A stretch of DNA of 64,000 bases, taken from the NCBI RefSeq assembly GCF_916618915.1, contig NZ_CAKAKE010000001.1, forward strand, positions 2,215,001 to 2,279,000, in the 5' to 3' direction. The DNA comes from Stenotrophomonas sp. Marseille-Q4652. GTDB taxonomy: Bacteria > Pseudomonadota > Gammaproteobacteria > Xanthomonadales > Xanthomonadaceae. Under the pieces are notes generated by a model. That model did no database searches. It was not told the origin of the DNA and saw nothing but the letters and a program-made list of their open reading frames with translations. The translations under genes were made by a program, and so were the position numbers. This document shows, piece after piece, positions 47,630 to 57,027 of the stretch. Each line of letters starts with the position of its first letter. The first letter of the stretch is position 1.

Positions 47630-50600
47630 GTGGGCTTTTCGACGATTTTCATCCGCCGTCCCGTCGCCACTTCGCTGCTGATGGCCGGCCTGCTGCTGCT
47701 TGGCCTGATGGGCTACCGCAAGCTGCCGGTCGCCGCCCTGCCGGAGATCGATGCGCCCTCGCTGGTGGTCTCCACCCAGTACCCGGGCGCCAGCGCCGAG
47801 ACCATGGCCACCCTGGTCACCACGCCGCTGGAGCGGCGCCTGGGCCAGATCGCCGGCCTGGAGTTGATGACCTCCGACTCCTCGGCCGGCCTGTCCACGA
47901 TCGTGCTGCAGTTCGCGATGAACCGCGACATCGACCTGGCCGCGCAGGACGTGCAGCAGGCGATCCGCCAGGCCACGCTCCCCGGCTCGCTGCCGTACCA
48001 GCCGACCTACAACCGGGTGAACCCGGCCGACGCGCCGATCATGACCCTCAAGCTGTCCTCGGCCACCGTGCCGCTGCGCGAGATCAACGGCATCGCCGAT
48101 TCGATCCTCGCCCAGCGCCTGGCCCAGGTGCAGGGCGTGGGCCTGGTCACCATCGCCGGCAACGTGCGCCCGGCCGTGCGCATCCAGGTCAACCCGGACC
48201 AGCTGTCCAACATGGGCATGACCCTGGAGGACCTGCGCGGCGCGCTGACCCGCGCCAACGTCGCCGCCCCCAAGGGCACGCTCAACGGCACCACCCAGAG
48301 CTACACCATCGGCACCAACGACCAGCTCACCAGCGCGGCCGCCTACGCCGAGACCGTGATCCGCTACAGCAACGGCCGTCCGGTGCGCCTGCGTGACGTG
48401 GCCACCGTGGTCGATGGCGCCGAAAACGACCAGGTCGCTGCCTGGGCCGATGGCCTGCCGGCGGTGCTGCTGGAAGTCCGCCGCCAGCCCGGCGCCAACA
48501 TCGTCGCCACCGTCGAGCAGGTGACCAAGCTGGTGCCGCAGCTGCAGGGCCTGCTGCCGGCCGACGTGCAGATGGAGGTGTTCTCCGACCGCACCCAGAC
48601 CATCCGCGCCTCGGTGCACGAGGTCCAGCTCACCCTGTGGCTGACCATCGGCCTGGTGATCGCGGTGATCTTCGTGTTCCTGCGCCGCTTCTGGGCGACG
48701 CTGATCCCGGCCCTGGCGATCCCGCTGTCGCTGGCCGGCACCTTCGCGGTGATGGCCGCCACCGGCATGTCGCTGGACAACCTGTCGCTGATGGCGCTGG
48801 TCGTGGCCACCGGCTTCGTGGTCGACGACGCGATCGTGATGATCGAGAACATCGTCCGCTACCTGGAGCAGGGCAAGGACGGCAAGGAAGCGGCCGAGAC
48901 CGGTGCGCGCCAGATCGGTTTCACCGTGCTGTCGCTGACCATCTCGCTGGTGGCGGTGTTCCTGCCGTTGCTGCTGATGCCGGGCATCACCGGCCGGTTG
49001 TTCCACCAGTTCGCCTGGGTGCTGAGCATCGCGGTCGTGTTCTCGATGCTGATCTCGCTGACCCTGACCCCGATGATGTGCGCCTACCTGCTCAAGGCCG
49101 ACGAGCTGCCCGAGGGCGAGGACGCACACGAGCGCGCGCACGCCGCCGGCAAGGTCACCTGGTGGTCGAAGCTGGTCGGCCTGTACGAGCGCAGCCTGGA
49201 CGTGGTGCTGTCGCACCCGCGCATCACCCTGGGCGTGGCCGGCGGCGCGGTGGCGCTGACCGTGCTGCTGTATGTCGCCATTCCCAAGGGCCTGCTGCCC
49301 GACCAGGACACCGGCCTGGTCACCGCGGTGGTGCAGGCCGACCACACCGTGGCCTTCGAGCAGATGCAGCAGCGCACGATTGCCGTGGCCGAAGCCCTGC
49401 GCAAGGACCCAGCGGTGACCGGCGTGGCCGCCTTCATCGGCGCCGGCACGCTCAACCCCACGCTCAACCAGGCCCAGCTGTCCATCGTGCTGGCCGACCG
49501 TTCCGAGCGCGAGAACGTGGCGAAGATCCTGCCGCGCCTGCAGCAGGCCGTCGCCGATATCCCCGGCGTCACCCTGGCCCTGAAGCCGGTGCAGGACGTG
49601 ACCCTGGATACCCGCGTGGCCTCCACCGAGTACCAGTTCGTGCTGTCAGACGTCGACGCCAGCCGCGCCGAGGCCGAGGCCGTGCGCCTGATCGCCGCGC
49701 TGCAGGCCCGCAAGGAACTGCGTGACGTGGACAGCAACCTCGGCCAGCTCGGCCGGGCGCTGGCGGTCAACGTCGACCGTGACAAGGCGGCGATGCTCGG
49801 CGTGCCGATGCAGACCATCGACGACACGCTGTACGACGCCTACGGCCAGCGCCAGATCTCGACCATCTTCACCAACCTCAACCAGTACCGCGTGGTGCTG
49901 GAAGTGGCGCCGGAATTCCGCACCCGCACCGCGCTGATGGAACAGCTGGCCGTGGCCTCCAACGGCGCCGGCGCGCTCACCGGCTCCAATGCCACCACCT
50001 TCGGCATGGTCACCAGCGCCAATTCCTCCACCGCCACCGGTGTGGGCGAGCGCAACACCGGCCTGGTCGTCGGTGGCGGTGGCGCGATCCCGCTGTCGGC
50101 CATCGCCAGCGCCGAGGTCACCACCGCGCCGCTGCTGGTCAGCCACCAGCAGCAGCTGCCGGCGATCTCGATCGGCTTCAACCTGGCCGAGGGCTACTCG
50201 CTGTCCGAGGGCGTGGCCGCGATCGAGCAGGAGGTCGAACGCCTGCAACTGGGCGACACCGTGCATGCCACCTTCACCGGCAAGGCCGCCGAGTACGCCT
50301 CCAGCCGCTCCAACGTGGTGTGGCTGCTGCTGGCCTCGCTGGTGGTGATCTACATCGTGCTGGGCGTGCTGTACGAAAGCTGGATCCACCCGATCACCAT
50401 CATCTCCACCCTGCCCCCGGCCGGCGTGGGCGCGCTGCTGGCGTTGATGGTGTTCGGCAAGAGCCTGTCGGTGGACGGCATCGTCGGCATCATCCTGCTG
50501 CTGGGCATCGTCAAGAAGAACGGCATCATGATGGTGGACTTCGCCATCGAGGCACGCCGCGCCGGTGCCAGCGCGCATGACGCGATCCGCCGCGCCTGCC

Positions 50601-50845
50601 TGCTGCGCTTCCGCCCGATCATGATGACCACCGCCTGCGCCCTGCTCGGCGCGCTGCCGCTGGCACTGGGCACCGGCATCGGTTCGGAGCTGCGCCAGCC
50701 GCTGGGCATCTCCATCGTCGGCGGCCTGCTGCTGAGCCAGCTGGTGACGCTGTACACCACGCCGGTGATCTACCTGTACATGGAGCGGATGGCGGCGTGG
50801 TGGCAGTCGCGCCGCGCCCCGGCCCACGCGCCGCAGGTCGCCTGA
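47630..50845 (+). CDS. mdtB: RND multidrug permease, MdtB-like
   Basis: Proton-driven inner-membrane transporter of 1071 residues, 12 helices with two large periplasmic loops. The N terminus FSTIFIRRPVATSLLM and helix-4 segment FVVDDAIVMIENIVRYLE carry the RND proton-relay Asp pair; the repeat-two motif GIVKKNGIMMVDFAIEARR is present. The start is GTG 47630. Its stop overlaps the start of the second permease by one base (TGATG). Two distinct permeases side by side are typical of MdtBC, which works as a heterotrimer. Confidence 0.92.
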   Translation: MGFSTIFIRRPVATSLLMAGLLLLGLMGYRKLPVAALPEIDAPSLVVSTQYPGASAETMATLVTTPLERRLGQIAGLELMTSDSSAGLSTIVLQFAMNRDIDLAAQDVQQAIRQATLPGSLPYQPTYNRVNPADAPIMTLKLSSATVPLREINGIADSILAQRLAQVQGVGLVTIAGNVRPAVRIQVNPDQLSNMGMTLEDLRGALTRANVAAPKGTLNGTTQSYTIGTNDQLTSAAAYAETVIRYSNGRPVRLRDVATVVDGAENDQVAAWADGLPAVLLEVRRQPGANIVATVEQVTKLVPQLQGLLPADVQMEVFSDRTQTIRASVHEVQLTLWLTIGLVIAVIFVFLRRFWATLIPALAIPLSLAGTFAVMAATGMSLDNLSLMALVVATGFVVDDAIVMIENIVRYLEQGKDGKEAAETGARQIGFTVLSLTISLVAVFLPLLLMPGITGRLFHQFAWVLSIAVVFSMLISLTLTPMMCAYLLKADELPEGEDAHERAHAAGKVTWWSKLVGLYERSLDVVLSHPRITLGVAGGAVALTVLLYVAIPKGLLPDQDTGLVTAVVQADHTVAFEQMQQRTIAVAEALRKDPAVTGVAAFIGAGTLNPTLNQAQLSIVLADRSERENVAKILPRLQQAVADIPGVTLALKPVQDVTLDTRVASTEYQFVLSDVDASRAEAEAVRLIAALQARKELRDVDSNLGQLGRALAVNVDRDKAAMLGVPMQTIDDTLYDAYGQRQISTIFTNLNQYRVVLEVAPEFRTRTALMEQLAVASNGAGALTGSNATTFGMVTSANSSTATGVGERNTGLVVGGGGAIPLSAIASAEVTTAPLLVSHQQQLPAISIGFNLAEGYSLSEGVAAIEQEVERLQLGDTVHATFTGKAAEYASSRSNVVWLLLASLVVIYIVLGVLYESWIHPITIISTLPPAGVGALLALMVFGKSLSVDGIVGIILLLGIVKKNGIMMVDFAIEARRAGASAHDAIRRACLLRFRPIMMTTACALLGALPLALGTGIGSELRQPLGISIVGGLLLSQLVTLYTTPVIYLYMERMAAWWQSRRAPAHAPQVA

Positions 50846-53800
50846 TGAGCATCTCCGGCCTGTTCATCCGCCGTCCCATCGGCGTGGCCCTGCTGGCGAT
50901 GGGGCTGTTCGTGCTGGGCGTGATCAGCTACCTGCGGCTGGGCGTCTCGGCGCTGCCTCAACTGCCGATCCCGGTGATCTACGTCATCGCCCCGCAGACC
51001 GGTGCCGACGCCACCACCATGGCCTCGACCGTGACCGCGCCGCTGGAACGCCGCCTGGGCCAGGTGCCCGGCATCTCGACCATGCGTTCGGGCAGCAGCG
51101 AGGGCAACTCGATCATCTTCATGATCTTCCAGGCCGGGCGCGACATCGACTCGGCCTACCTGGACGTGCAGACCGCGCTCAGTGCATCACAGTCCGACCT
51201 GCCGGCCGGGATGATGACGCCGATGGCGTTCAAGGCGAACCCGAACGACGACCCGGTGTTCGCCCTCGCACTGACCTCGACCACGCAGTCCACCGACGAG
51301 CTCTACAACCTGGCCGATTCGCTGCTGGCCCAGCGCCTGCGCCGCATCCCCGGCGTGGCCACGGTTGACATCGCCGGCGCCTCCACGCCCGCCGTGCGCG
51401 TGGACGTGGACCTGAAGAAGCTCTACGCGCTGGGCCTGACCACCGACCAGCTCGGCAACGCAGTGCGTGCGGCCAACGTCTCGGTGCCCACCGGCTTCCT
51501 GTCCGATGGCACCACGCAGATGGCCATCGCCGTCAACGACCAGCTCAAGCGCACCCAGGACTTCGCCCAGCTGGTGATCGCCACCCGCCCCGATGGCCGC
51601 GTGGTGCGGCTGCAGGACGTGGCCACCGTCTACGACGGCCAGCAGGACATCTACCAGGCCGCGTGGATCAACGGCCAGCAGTCGGTGCTGATGTTCATCA
51701 ACACCCGCAGCGACGCGAACATGGTCGCCACCGTCGACCAGATCAAGGCCGACCTGCCCAACCTCAAGACCTACCTGGAACCGGGCACCGAGCTGAAGCC
51801 GTTCTTCGACCGCACGCCCACCGTGCGCTCGTCGCTGCACGAGGTACAGATCACCCTGCTGATCGCGCTGGCCCTGGTGATCATGACCATGGCGCTGTTC
51901 CTGCGCCGGCTCGCCCCGACCCTGATCGCCGCGGTCACCGTGCCGCTGTCACTGGCCGGCGCGGCGGTGGTGATGTACGTGCTCGGCTACACGCTCAACA
52001 ACCTGAGCCTGCTGGCGCTGGTGATCGCCATTGGCTTTGTTGTCGATGACGCCATCGTGGTGATCGAGAACATCATGCGGCACCTGGATGCCGGCATGGG
52101 CCGGATGCAGGCCGCGCTGCTGGGCGGCAAGGAAATCGCCTTCACCATCGTCTCCATCACGCTGTCGCTGATCGCGGTGTTCATCCCGATCCTGTTCGCG
52201 CCGGGAATGATGGGTGCATTCTTCATGGAGTTCACCGTCACCCTGGTCGCCGCCATCGCGGTGTCGATGGTGGTGTCGCTGACCCTGACCCCGGCGCTGT
52301 GCAGCCGCTTCCTCTCGGCCCACGACGACGCCCAGCCGACCACCCGCACCGGCCGCGCCATCGAGGCCTTCCACGCCTGGATGCTGCGCGTCTACACCAG
52401 GCTGCTGGACTTCTCGCTGCGCCGCGCGTGGCTGCTGGCCCTCACCCCGCTGCTGCTGATGGTGGCCACCGGCATGCTGATGGGTGCGGTCAAGAAGGGC
52501 GCGTTCCCCGCGCAGGACACCGGGCTGATCTGGGGCCGCGCCAGTTCCAGCACCACCGTGTCGTTCGAGCAGATGATCGGCCGCCAGCAGCGCGTCACCG
52601 ACATGCTCAGCGCCGACCCGGATGTGGAGCTGGTCTCGGTGCGGCTGGGCTCCGGCCGCCAGGGCGGCAGCGCGCAGTTCATCATCCAGCTGCGCCCGCG
52701 CAAGGAAGGCCGCACCGCCACCACCGCCGAAGTGCTGTCGCGGCTGAGCAAGCAGGCCGCGATGTACCCGGACCTGGAGCTGCGCCTGCGCGCGATCCAG
52801 GACCTGCCCAGCCAGGACGGCGGCGGCAGCAGCCGTGGCGCGCAGTACCGCATCGCCCTGCAGGGCAACGACGTCGGCAGCCTGACCAAGTGGCTGCCTG
52901 TGCTGGCCGAGGAGCTGAAGAAGAATCCCAAGCTCACCGACGTCGGCAGCGACATCGACGCCGCCGGCCTGCGCCAGAACATCGTGATCGACCGTGACCG
53001 TGCCGCCCGCCTGGGCGTGTCGGTCGGCGACATCGACGGCGCCCTGTTTGGCGCATTCGGCCAGCGCGAGATCTCCACCATCCACTCCGGCATCCACGAG
53101 TACAAGGTGGTGATCAACGCCCTGCCCGAGCAGACCGCCACGCCCGCCGCGCTGGATGCCATCCACGTGCCCGCGCGCGACGGCCGCATGATCCCGCTCA
53201 CCGCCTTCTCCTACCAGGAACCGGGCCTGGCCCCGGCGCAGATCAGCCACGACAAGCAGTTCCCGTCGATGGAGCTGAGCTACAACCTGGCCCCGGGCGT
53301 GAGTGCCGGCGAAGGCAAGAAGATCATTGCCGACACCCTGGCCGGCCTGCGCCTGCCCGGCGACATCCGCATCGCCGAAAGCGGCGGCTTCGGTTTCGAC
53401 GGCGACCCGATGGACATGCTGGTCCTGCTGCTGGCGGCGATCATCACCGTCTACGTGGTGCTGGGCATGCTCTACGAGAGCCTGCTGCACCCGGTGACCA
53501 TCCTGTCCACCCTGCCGGCCGCCGGCGTCGGCGCCCTGCTCGCGCTGACCCTCACCGGGACGGAGCTGAGCGTGATCTCGATGATCGCGCTGGTGCTGCT
53601 GATCGGCATCGTCAAGAAGAACGCGATCATGATGATCGACTTCGCCCTGGTGGCCGAACGCGAGCACGGCATGAGCCCGCACGACGCCGCCCGCGAAGCC
53701 TCCATCGTCCGCTTCCGCCCGATCATGATGACCACCATGGTCGCCATCCTCGCCGCGGTGCCGCTGGCCATCGGCCTGGGCGAAGGCTCCGAACTACGCC

Positions 53801-54000
53801 GCCCGCTGGGCATCGCCCTGATCGGCGGCCTGGTGTTCTCGCAGGGGCTGACCCTGCTGAGTACGCCCGCGCTGTACGTGGTGTTCAACTGCCTGAAGGG
53901 GCATCTGCAGCGGTTCAAGCAGTGGCGCAAAGCCAGGCGGCAGGCCCGGCGGGAGAAACGGGCGGCCAAGCGGGCCGGAGCCAGGGAACTCGCTGGCTAG
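50845..54000 (+). CDS. mdtC: RND multidrug permease, MdtC-like
   Basis: Second RND subunit, 1051 residues, similar in layout to the first but clearly diverged. SGLFIRRPIGVALL opens the protein; FVVDDAIVVIENIMRHLD holds the Asp pair, and GIVKKNAIMMIDFALVAER the second-half motif. The C terminus is a basic cytoplasmic tail (KARRQARREKRAAKRAG). ATG 50845 shares a base with the previous stop. No outer-membrane factor gene follows; the operon ends at a terminator. Confidence 0.92.
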   Translation: MSISGLFIRRPIGVALLAMGLFVLGVISYLRLGVSALPQLPIPVIYVIAPQTGADATTMASTVTAPLERRLGQVPGISTMRSGSSEGNSIIFMIFQAGRDIDSAYLDVQTALSASQSDLPAGMMTPMAFKANPNDDPVFALALTSTTQSTDELYNLADSLLAQRLRRIPGVATVDIAGASTPAVRVDVDLKKLYALGLTTDQLGNAVRAANVSVPTGFLSDGTTQMAIAVNDQLKRTQDFAQLVIATRPDGRVVRLQDVATVYDGQQDIYQAAWINGQQSVLMFINTRSDANMVATVDQIKADLPNLKTYLEPGTELKPFFDRTPTVRSSLHEVQITLLIALALVIMTMALFLRRLAPTLIAAVTVPLSLAGAAVVMYVLGYTLNNLSLLALVIAIGFVVDDAIVVIENIMRHLDAGMGRMQAALLGGKEIAFTIVSITLSLIAVFIPILFAPGMMGAFFMEFTVTLVAAIAVSMVVSLTLTPALCSRFLSAHDDAQPTTRTGRAIEAFHAWMLRVYTRLLDFSLRRAWLLALTPLLLMVATGMLMGAVKKGAFPAQDTGLIWGRASSSTTVSFEQMIGRQQRVTDMLSADPDVELVSVRLGSGRQGGSAQFIIQLRPRKEGRTATTAEVLSRLSKQAAMYPDLELRLRAIQDLPSQDGGGSSRGAQYRIALQGNDVGSLTKWLPVLAEELKKNPKLTDVGSDIDAAGLRQNIVIDRDRAARLGVSVGDIDGALFGAFGQREISTIHSGIHEYKVVINALPEQTATPAALDAIHVPARDGRMIPLTAFSYQEPGLAPAQISHDKQFPSMELSYNLAPGVSAGEGKKIIADTLAGLRLPGDIRIAESGGFGFDGDPMDMLVLLLAAIITVYVVLGMLYESLLHPVTILSTLPAAGVGALLALTLTGTELSVISMIALVLLIGIVKKNAIMMIDFALVAEREHGMSPHDAAREASIVRFRPIMMTTMVAILAAVPLAIGLGEGSELRRPLGIALIGGLVFSQGLTLLSTPALYVVFNCLKGHLQRFKQWRKARRQARREKRAAKRAGARELAG

Positions 54001-54032
54001 GACCAGCGACACAATGGATGGAAGCGACAGGA

Positions 54033-54059
54033 GCCCGGCATTGTCCGGGCTTCTTTTTT
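54033..54059 (+). terminator. Rho-independent terminator of the mdtABC operon
   Basis: GCCCGG (54033-54038) pairs with CCGGGC (54045-54050), then TTCTTTTTT. It lies 33 bp past the mdtC stop and marks the end of the core block. Confidence 0.88.
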
Positions 54060-54348
54060 GGGGGCGGGTGCGGAACTTCGCCGTAAAGGACTGATTAGGC
54101 CGGCTTCTTGAGTGTGTAACCAGAACGCGCCGACCAGAGGGGTGTAACAATCCCCGCTAGGGCCAATCGAGAGCCCTTCGAACTTTCGCAAGTAATTGAA
54201 TGGAAGCCAGAAATGCGGCTTCCAATCTCAAGGGGCATAAGGGCATACTCGATTGCAACGCCGCAGATAGGCGGTCTAATAGTAGTTAGGCGGCTAGGGG
54301 GCTTGGTCGCAGCCGTTAGCACCAACCGTACAAACAGGGGACAACTTG
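54060..54348. other. Left boundary of the cassette array, no gene seen
   Basis: AT-richer sequence between the pump operon and the first cassette gene. It holds a hairpin (TGGAAGCC 54201-54208 with GGCTTCCA 54217-54224) and a core-site match GTTAGGC at 54285-54291, the likely left edge of the first cassette. No integrase frame is present on either strand here, and I cannot identify an attI with confidence. Confidence 0.5.
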
Positions 54349-55083
54349 GTGGAACCACAACTCGACGCTCTTCGCTTTCTTCCTTTTTTGGCTGAGGCCA
54401 CAGCAATGCTGGGAACGAGCTGGCTGCTCAAGCGCTGGATGCGCCCGCCTCCGAATTTTGGCGGACGCTACTGGCGTTCGTTCCTCGCCTCTATGGCTTC
54501 CTTGCCAGTTGCACTGGTTGCAGTTTTTGCGGCTGGACTGGTCGGCAGCCTCGCTTATCAATCTGCAGGTGGTCAGTACGAGAATTTTTCGGGCCAGCAT
54601 CTAGCAGCATTTATGTTTGGCACTCTTGGGCGGGCATTTATCGTCTGGCCATTTGTCATAGCATGGCTCGTGGTTAAGCCAAGACAGCTTTCTCCTACGG
54701 CGCCGACATCTATGACCACGCCCCCTCCAATGCCGCCCCTTTCTTCTCAGGCGGCTCCCAATCCATCTAGATCGGTCAGCCTTCCGAACAAAGCGCCGTT
54801 TTTTCGCAACTGGAAGAACGCTTTTGGCCTGCCGGAGGTTGAAGGAATAGATGCACTCTCGGACCAAAGGATCAACGAGATATACACTGAGGTGCGAGAA
54901 GCATTTCGCGCCATTGCAGGAGGGAAGAAGGAGTTCCTTCCCGAGAGCACGATCAATGGATTGGTTCGGGACTTCCTTATGGATGAGGTCAACGGTCAGT
55001 ACCCTGCACAGTTCTCCCAAGCAACCGCGATGTACAGCGAGCAGCCAATTGAGATGCTCTTTTGGAAGGGTCGCGTGTACTGA
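54349..55083 (+). CDS. Cassette 1: two-helix membrane protein, unknown
   Basis: A 244-residue protein starting at GTG 54349, with GGGGA eight bases upstream. There are two hydrophobic segments (about residues 47-70 and 85-108). A Pro/Thr/Ser-rich linker (TTPPPMPPLSSQAAP) follows, then a soluble helical C-terminal domain of about 100 residues. GC content is lower than in the core genes. It is followed by a decayed attC site. No family is recognised; membrane anchoring of a cytoplasmic domain is what the sequence shows. Confidence 0.65.
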   Translation: MEPQLDALRFLPFLAEATAMLGTSWLLKRWMRPPPNFGGRYWRSFLASMASLPVALVAVFAAGLVGSLAYQSAGGQYENFSGQHLAAFMFGTLGRAFIVWPFVIAWLVVKPRQLSPTAPTSMTTPPPMPPLSSQAAPNPSRSVSLPNKAPFFRNWKNAFGLPEVEGIDALSDQRINEIYTEVREAFRAIAGGKKEFLPESTINGLVRDFLMDEVNGQYPAQFSQATAMYSEQPIEMLFWKGRVY

Positions 55084-55101
55084 TCGGCGTGTCGGCCCGC
55101 C

Positions 55102-55161
55102 GCATGACAATTCATTCAAGCCGACTCGGCCTCGCAGCGCGGTTTAATTCTGGTGCTCGAC
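55102..55161 (+). repeat. attC site 1, degenerate
   Basis: Matches the array consensus in the middle (ATTCATTCAAGCCGA and GGTTTAATTCTGGTG), but both core boxes are altered: GCATGAC on the left and GCTCGAC (55155-55161) instead of GTTAGGC on the right. Probably inactive or weak. Confidence 0.7.
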
Positions 55162-55216
55162 CCAGAGTCATGCTCTGCGTTTACCTTATGACCATCCATA
55201 CCACAGGGGAGGATTC

Positions 55217-55543
55217 ATGGCAGTAAAACTATTAGCTCTAGAGCCATTTCTAGAGTCAGTCGGTACGGCGATGCGTCCGCGGATGAACATGTCTATATAC
55301 AACGGAACGTTCGATTGCGCCTGTGGTTCCTCGCATGAGTACGGCCCACATATCCATCTCCTGTGCGAGGGCCGCATGCGAGTGGTGATGGCGTGCCCCC
55401 ACGACAGCAACTACCTCACCAACGTGGCAATCAAGACCTTTATGGTTGTAAAGTTTAAAGGGTTTGAGTCAATTTCGGGTTTCCATGCGAAGACCCCCGT
55501 CGATCAAATTACGATCCGATCTGTTGTCAGTGCATTGCGCTAG
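55217..55543 (+). CDS. Cassette 2, gene a: hypothetical protein
   Basis: A 108-residue cytoplasmic protein of unknown family, with AGGGGAGG upstream of ATG 55217. It has a small Cys/His patch (CACGSSHEYGPHIHLLC) that could bind a metal. It shares one cassette with the next frame, 9 bp away, without an attC between them, so the two are likely a functional pair. Confidence 0.65.
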   Translation: MAVKLLALEPFLESVGTAMRPRMNMSIYNGTFDCACGSSHEYGPHIHLLCEGRMRVVMACPHDSNYLTNVAIKTFMVVKFKGFESISGFHAKTPVDQITIRSVVSALR

Positions 55544-55552
55544 GAACGCCAG

Positions 55553-55978
55553 ATGATATTTCTCGGCTTACTGGTTCTTGGGTTCGTCGGAATCTTTGTC
55601 TTTGCCTTCGTCAAGGCGAAGTCCCGGATGCACTACGCCAACACGCAACACGCTCGACGGAACCTGATCGCGGCTAGCGAAGATCAGACACCAAAGCTAC
55701 CAACTTGGATCAATAACAAGGACCGCATGGACGAGTTCTTGTATGCGATCGTCAATTTGGCAAGACGCAAATCCGTCTCTCGCTTCTTCGTCGAGGGAGC
55801 TATTCGAGACCCAGGTACACTCAGGTTATTACTAACGCATGCCAGCCTCATGGAACGACAAAGGTCAGGATTTGTCGCTCAGCAGGCTGCTACTGCCGAA
55901 CTGATGATAGACCTGTGGGATCGGCTCGGTCAGGAAAAGCAGCAAAAGTTCCGTGCAATTGACGAGCAGAGGCGCTAG
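55553..55978 (+). CDS. Cassette 2, gene b: single-pass membrane protein
   Basis: A 141-residue protein with one N-terminal helix (FLGLLVLGFVGIFVFAFVKA, residues 3-22) and a charged cytoplasmic or periplasmic helical domain. It follows gene a by 9 bp within the same cassette and ends 27 bp before attC site 2. Family unknown. Confidence 0.65.
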   Translation: MIFLGLLVLGFVGIFVFAFVKAKSRMHYANTQHARRNLIAASEDQTPKLPTWINNKDRMDEFLYAIVNLARRKSVSRFFVEGAIRDPGTLRLLLTHASLMERQRSGFVAQQAATAELMIDLWDRLGQEKQQKFRAIDEQRR

Positions 55979-56005
55979 TTTTTGCTTCTCGTGAGCAGGG
56001 CGCGC

Positions 56006-56117
56006 GCCTAACAATGCGTTCAAGCCGAAGCCGCTTCGTTCCACCAAGCACATGGCAGGTACAGCTTGCCATGTGCTTGGCTCCACTACGCAGCTCGGCT
56101 TAACTTAGGTGTTAGGC
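56006..56117 (+). repeat. attC site 2, long form
   Basis: Left core GCCTAAC (56006-56012), right core GTTAGGC (56111-56117), inner CAAGCCGAAGC and GCTCGGCTTAA arms. Unlike the roughly 60-base sites in this array it is 112 bases long, because the terminal loop carries a 14-bp perfect hairpin (56044-56057 with 56067-56080). Confidence 0.9.
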
Positions 56118-56122
56118 CCCAC

Positions 56123-56422
56123 ATGGAAGATCACGAGATGTTGGAACAAAAAACCGCTACGCGCTTCAGCCTCCTTCGCTTTGCAGTGGTTGCGCTCGTC
56201 CCCGGGCTTGCCATCGCTTTTTCCGCTAAAGGGCTCGATGCTCCTCGCGCGCTTTTCCTCATAGGCCTCGTGCTAATCGCTTTCTTCGCTGGCGTCTTCA
56301 ACCCACTCAGCCCCACCTCGCTCAGGTTTAAGCCTGTCGGCACCCTGCAGTGGTTGGGTCTCTGGGCGGCAGTCGCCGGATCAGTGCTCATCCTGTTTAG
56401 CCTCGCCTTGCGGCTTGGGTGA
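56123..56422 (+). CDS. Cassette 3: small membrane protein
   Basis: A 99-residue protein with three hydrophobic helices (around FAVVALVPGLAIAF, LFLIGLVLIAFFAGVF and LWAAVAGSVLILFSLAL). It starts 6 bp after the attC 2 core; ATG 56138 is the alternative start. The stop precedes attC 3 directly. It resembles many small membrane proteins of integron cassettes and has no known role. Confidence 0.65.
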   Translation: MEDHEMLEQKTATRFSLLRFAVVALVPGLAIAFSAKGLDAPRALFLIGLVLIAFFAGVFNPLSPTSLRFKPVGTLQWLGLWAAVAGSVLILFSLALRLG

Positions 56423-56423
56423 G

Positions 56424-56483
56424 GCCTAACAATTCGTCCAAGCCGACGCCGCTTCGCGGCGCGGCTTAACTCAGGTGTTAGGG
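56424..56483 (+). repeat. attC site 3
   Basis: Sixty-base site: GCCTAAC at 56424-56430, near-perfect inverted arms around GCCGCTTCGCGGC, right core GTTAGGG at 56477-56483. The right core variant GGG belongs to the following cassette, which ends in the matching CCCTAAC. Confidence 0.93.
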
Positions 56484-56527
56484 GCTCGTGAAGCATCATT
56501 GTCGTCATCCATCGATCAAGGGGAACC

Positions 56528-56959
56528 ATGAAAAATCTGCTTACCATCGTCGCAACGATGCTCTTGGCCGCGTCCGCGGCTGCCGCTTCGCCGCTTCAGC
56601 TGTCTGGAGAATTTAGGTACCAGCCGTCCTCGCTAGAAGGGGAGCAGATTTGCTTCTACCCAGATCCGGCCGGGCAGCAGTCCATTCTGCGCGCGATCAA
56701 GATGTCGGCTGATCAGTACGGCCACGACGTGTGGTTTTGCTTCAACGACACAGAGGAAGCAGCCAAGCTGCTTGGTGTCTCGCTCAAACTCGCTCCCACG
56801 GTTTGCGGATTTGAAGGCCGCGCGAGCGTTTCTGTGTCGGGCTATTTGCCGAATCTCGAAGAAGGCGACGCCGTTGATCTCGCATCCCTTGATGCTGTCG
56901 GGTCCGTCACCGGTGTCAAGGCAATCGCGGAATGCGAAGAAGACCCGTTCGCCCCCTAA
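56528..56959 (+). CDS. Cassette 4: secreted hypothetical protein
   Basis: A 143-residue protein with a signal peptide (LLTIVATMLLAASAAAA) and three or four cysteines that may form disulfides in the periplasm. A GGGGAA ribosome site precedes ATG 56528. Its stop codon TAA is part of the attC 4 core box (CCCTAAC). Function unknown. Confidence 0.7.
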   Translation: MKNLLTIVATMLLAASAAAASPLQLSGEFRYQPSSLEGEQICFYPDPAGQQSILRAIKMSADQYGHDVWFCFNDTEEAAKLLGVSLKLAPTVCGFEGRASVSVSGYLPNLEEGDAVDLASLDAVGSVTGVKAIAECEEDPFAP

Positions 56960-57013
56960 CAATTCGTCCAAGCCGACGCCGCTTCGCGGCGCGGCTTAAC
57001 TCAGGTGTTAGGC
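56954..57013 (+). repeat. attC site 4
   Basis: CCCTAAC at 56954-56960 and GTTAGGC at 57007-57013. The inner sequence is identical to attC 3. The left core is the complement of the GTTAGGG that opens this cassette. Confidence 0.93.
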
Positions 57014-57027
57014 CCCAGGAGATTTCT

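Noticed and set aside
46301..54000. Complete tripartite efflux operon
   Set aside because: No outer-membrane factor gene is in the operon; the terminator at 54033 ends it. The channel must be encoded elsewhere.
54060..54348. attI site and integrase remnant at the left edge of the array
   Set aside because: A GTTAGGC core is present at 54285, but I found no integrase motif in any frame and no recognisable integrase-binding repeats, so attI is not claimed.
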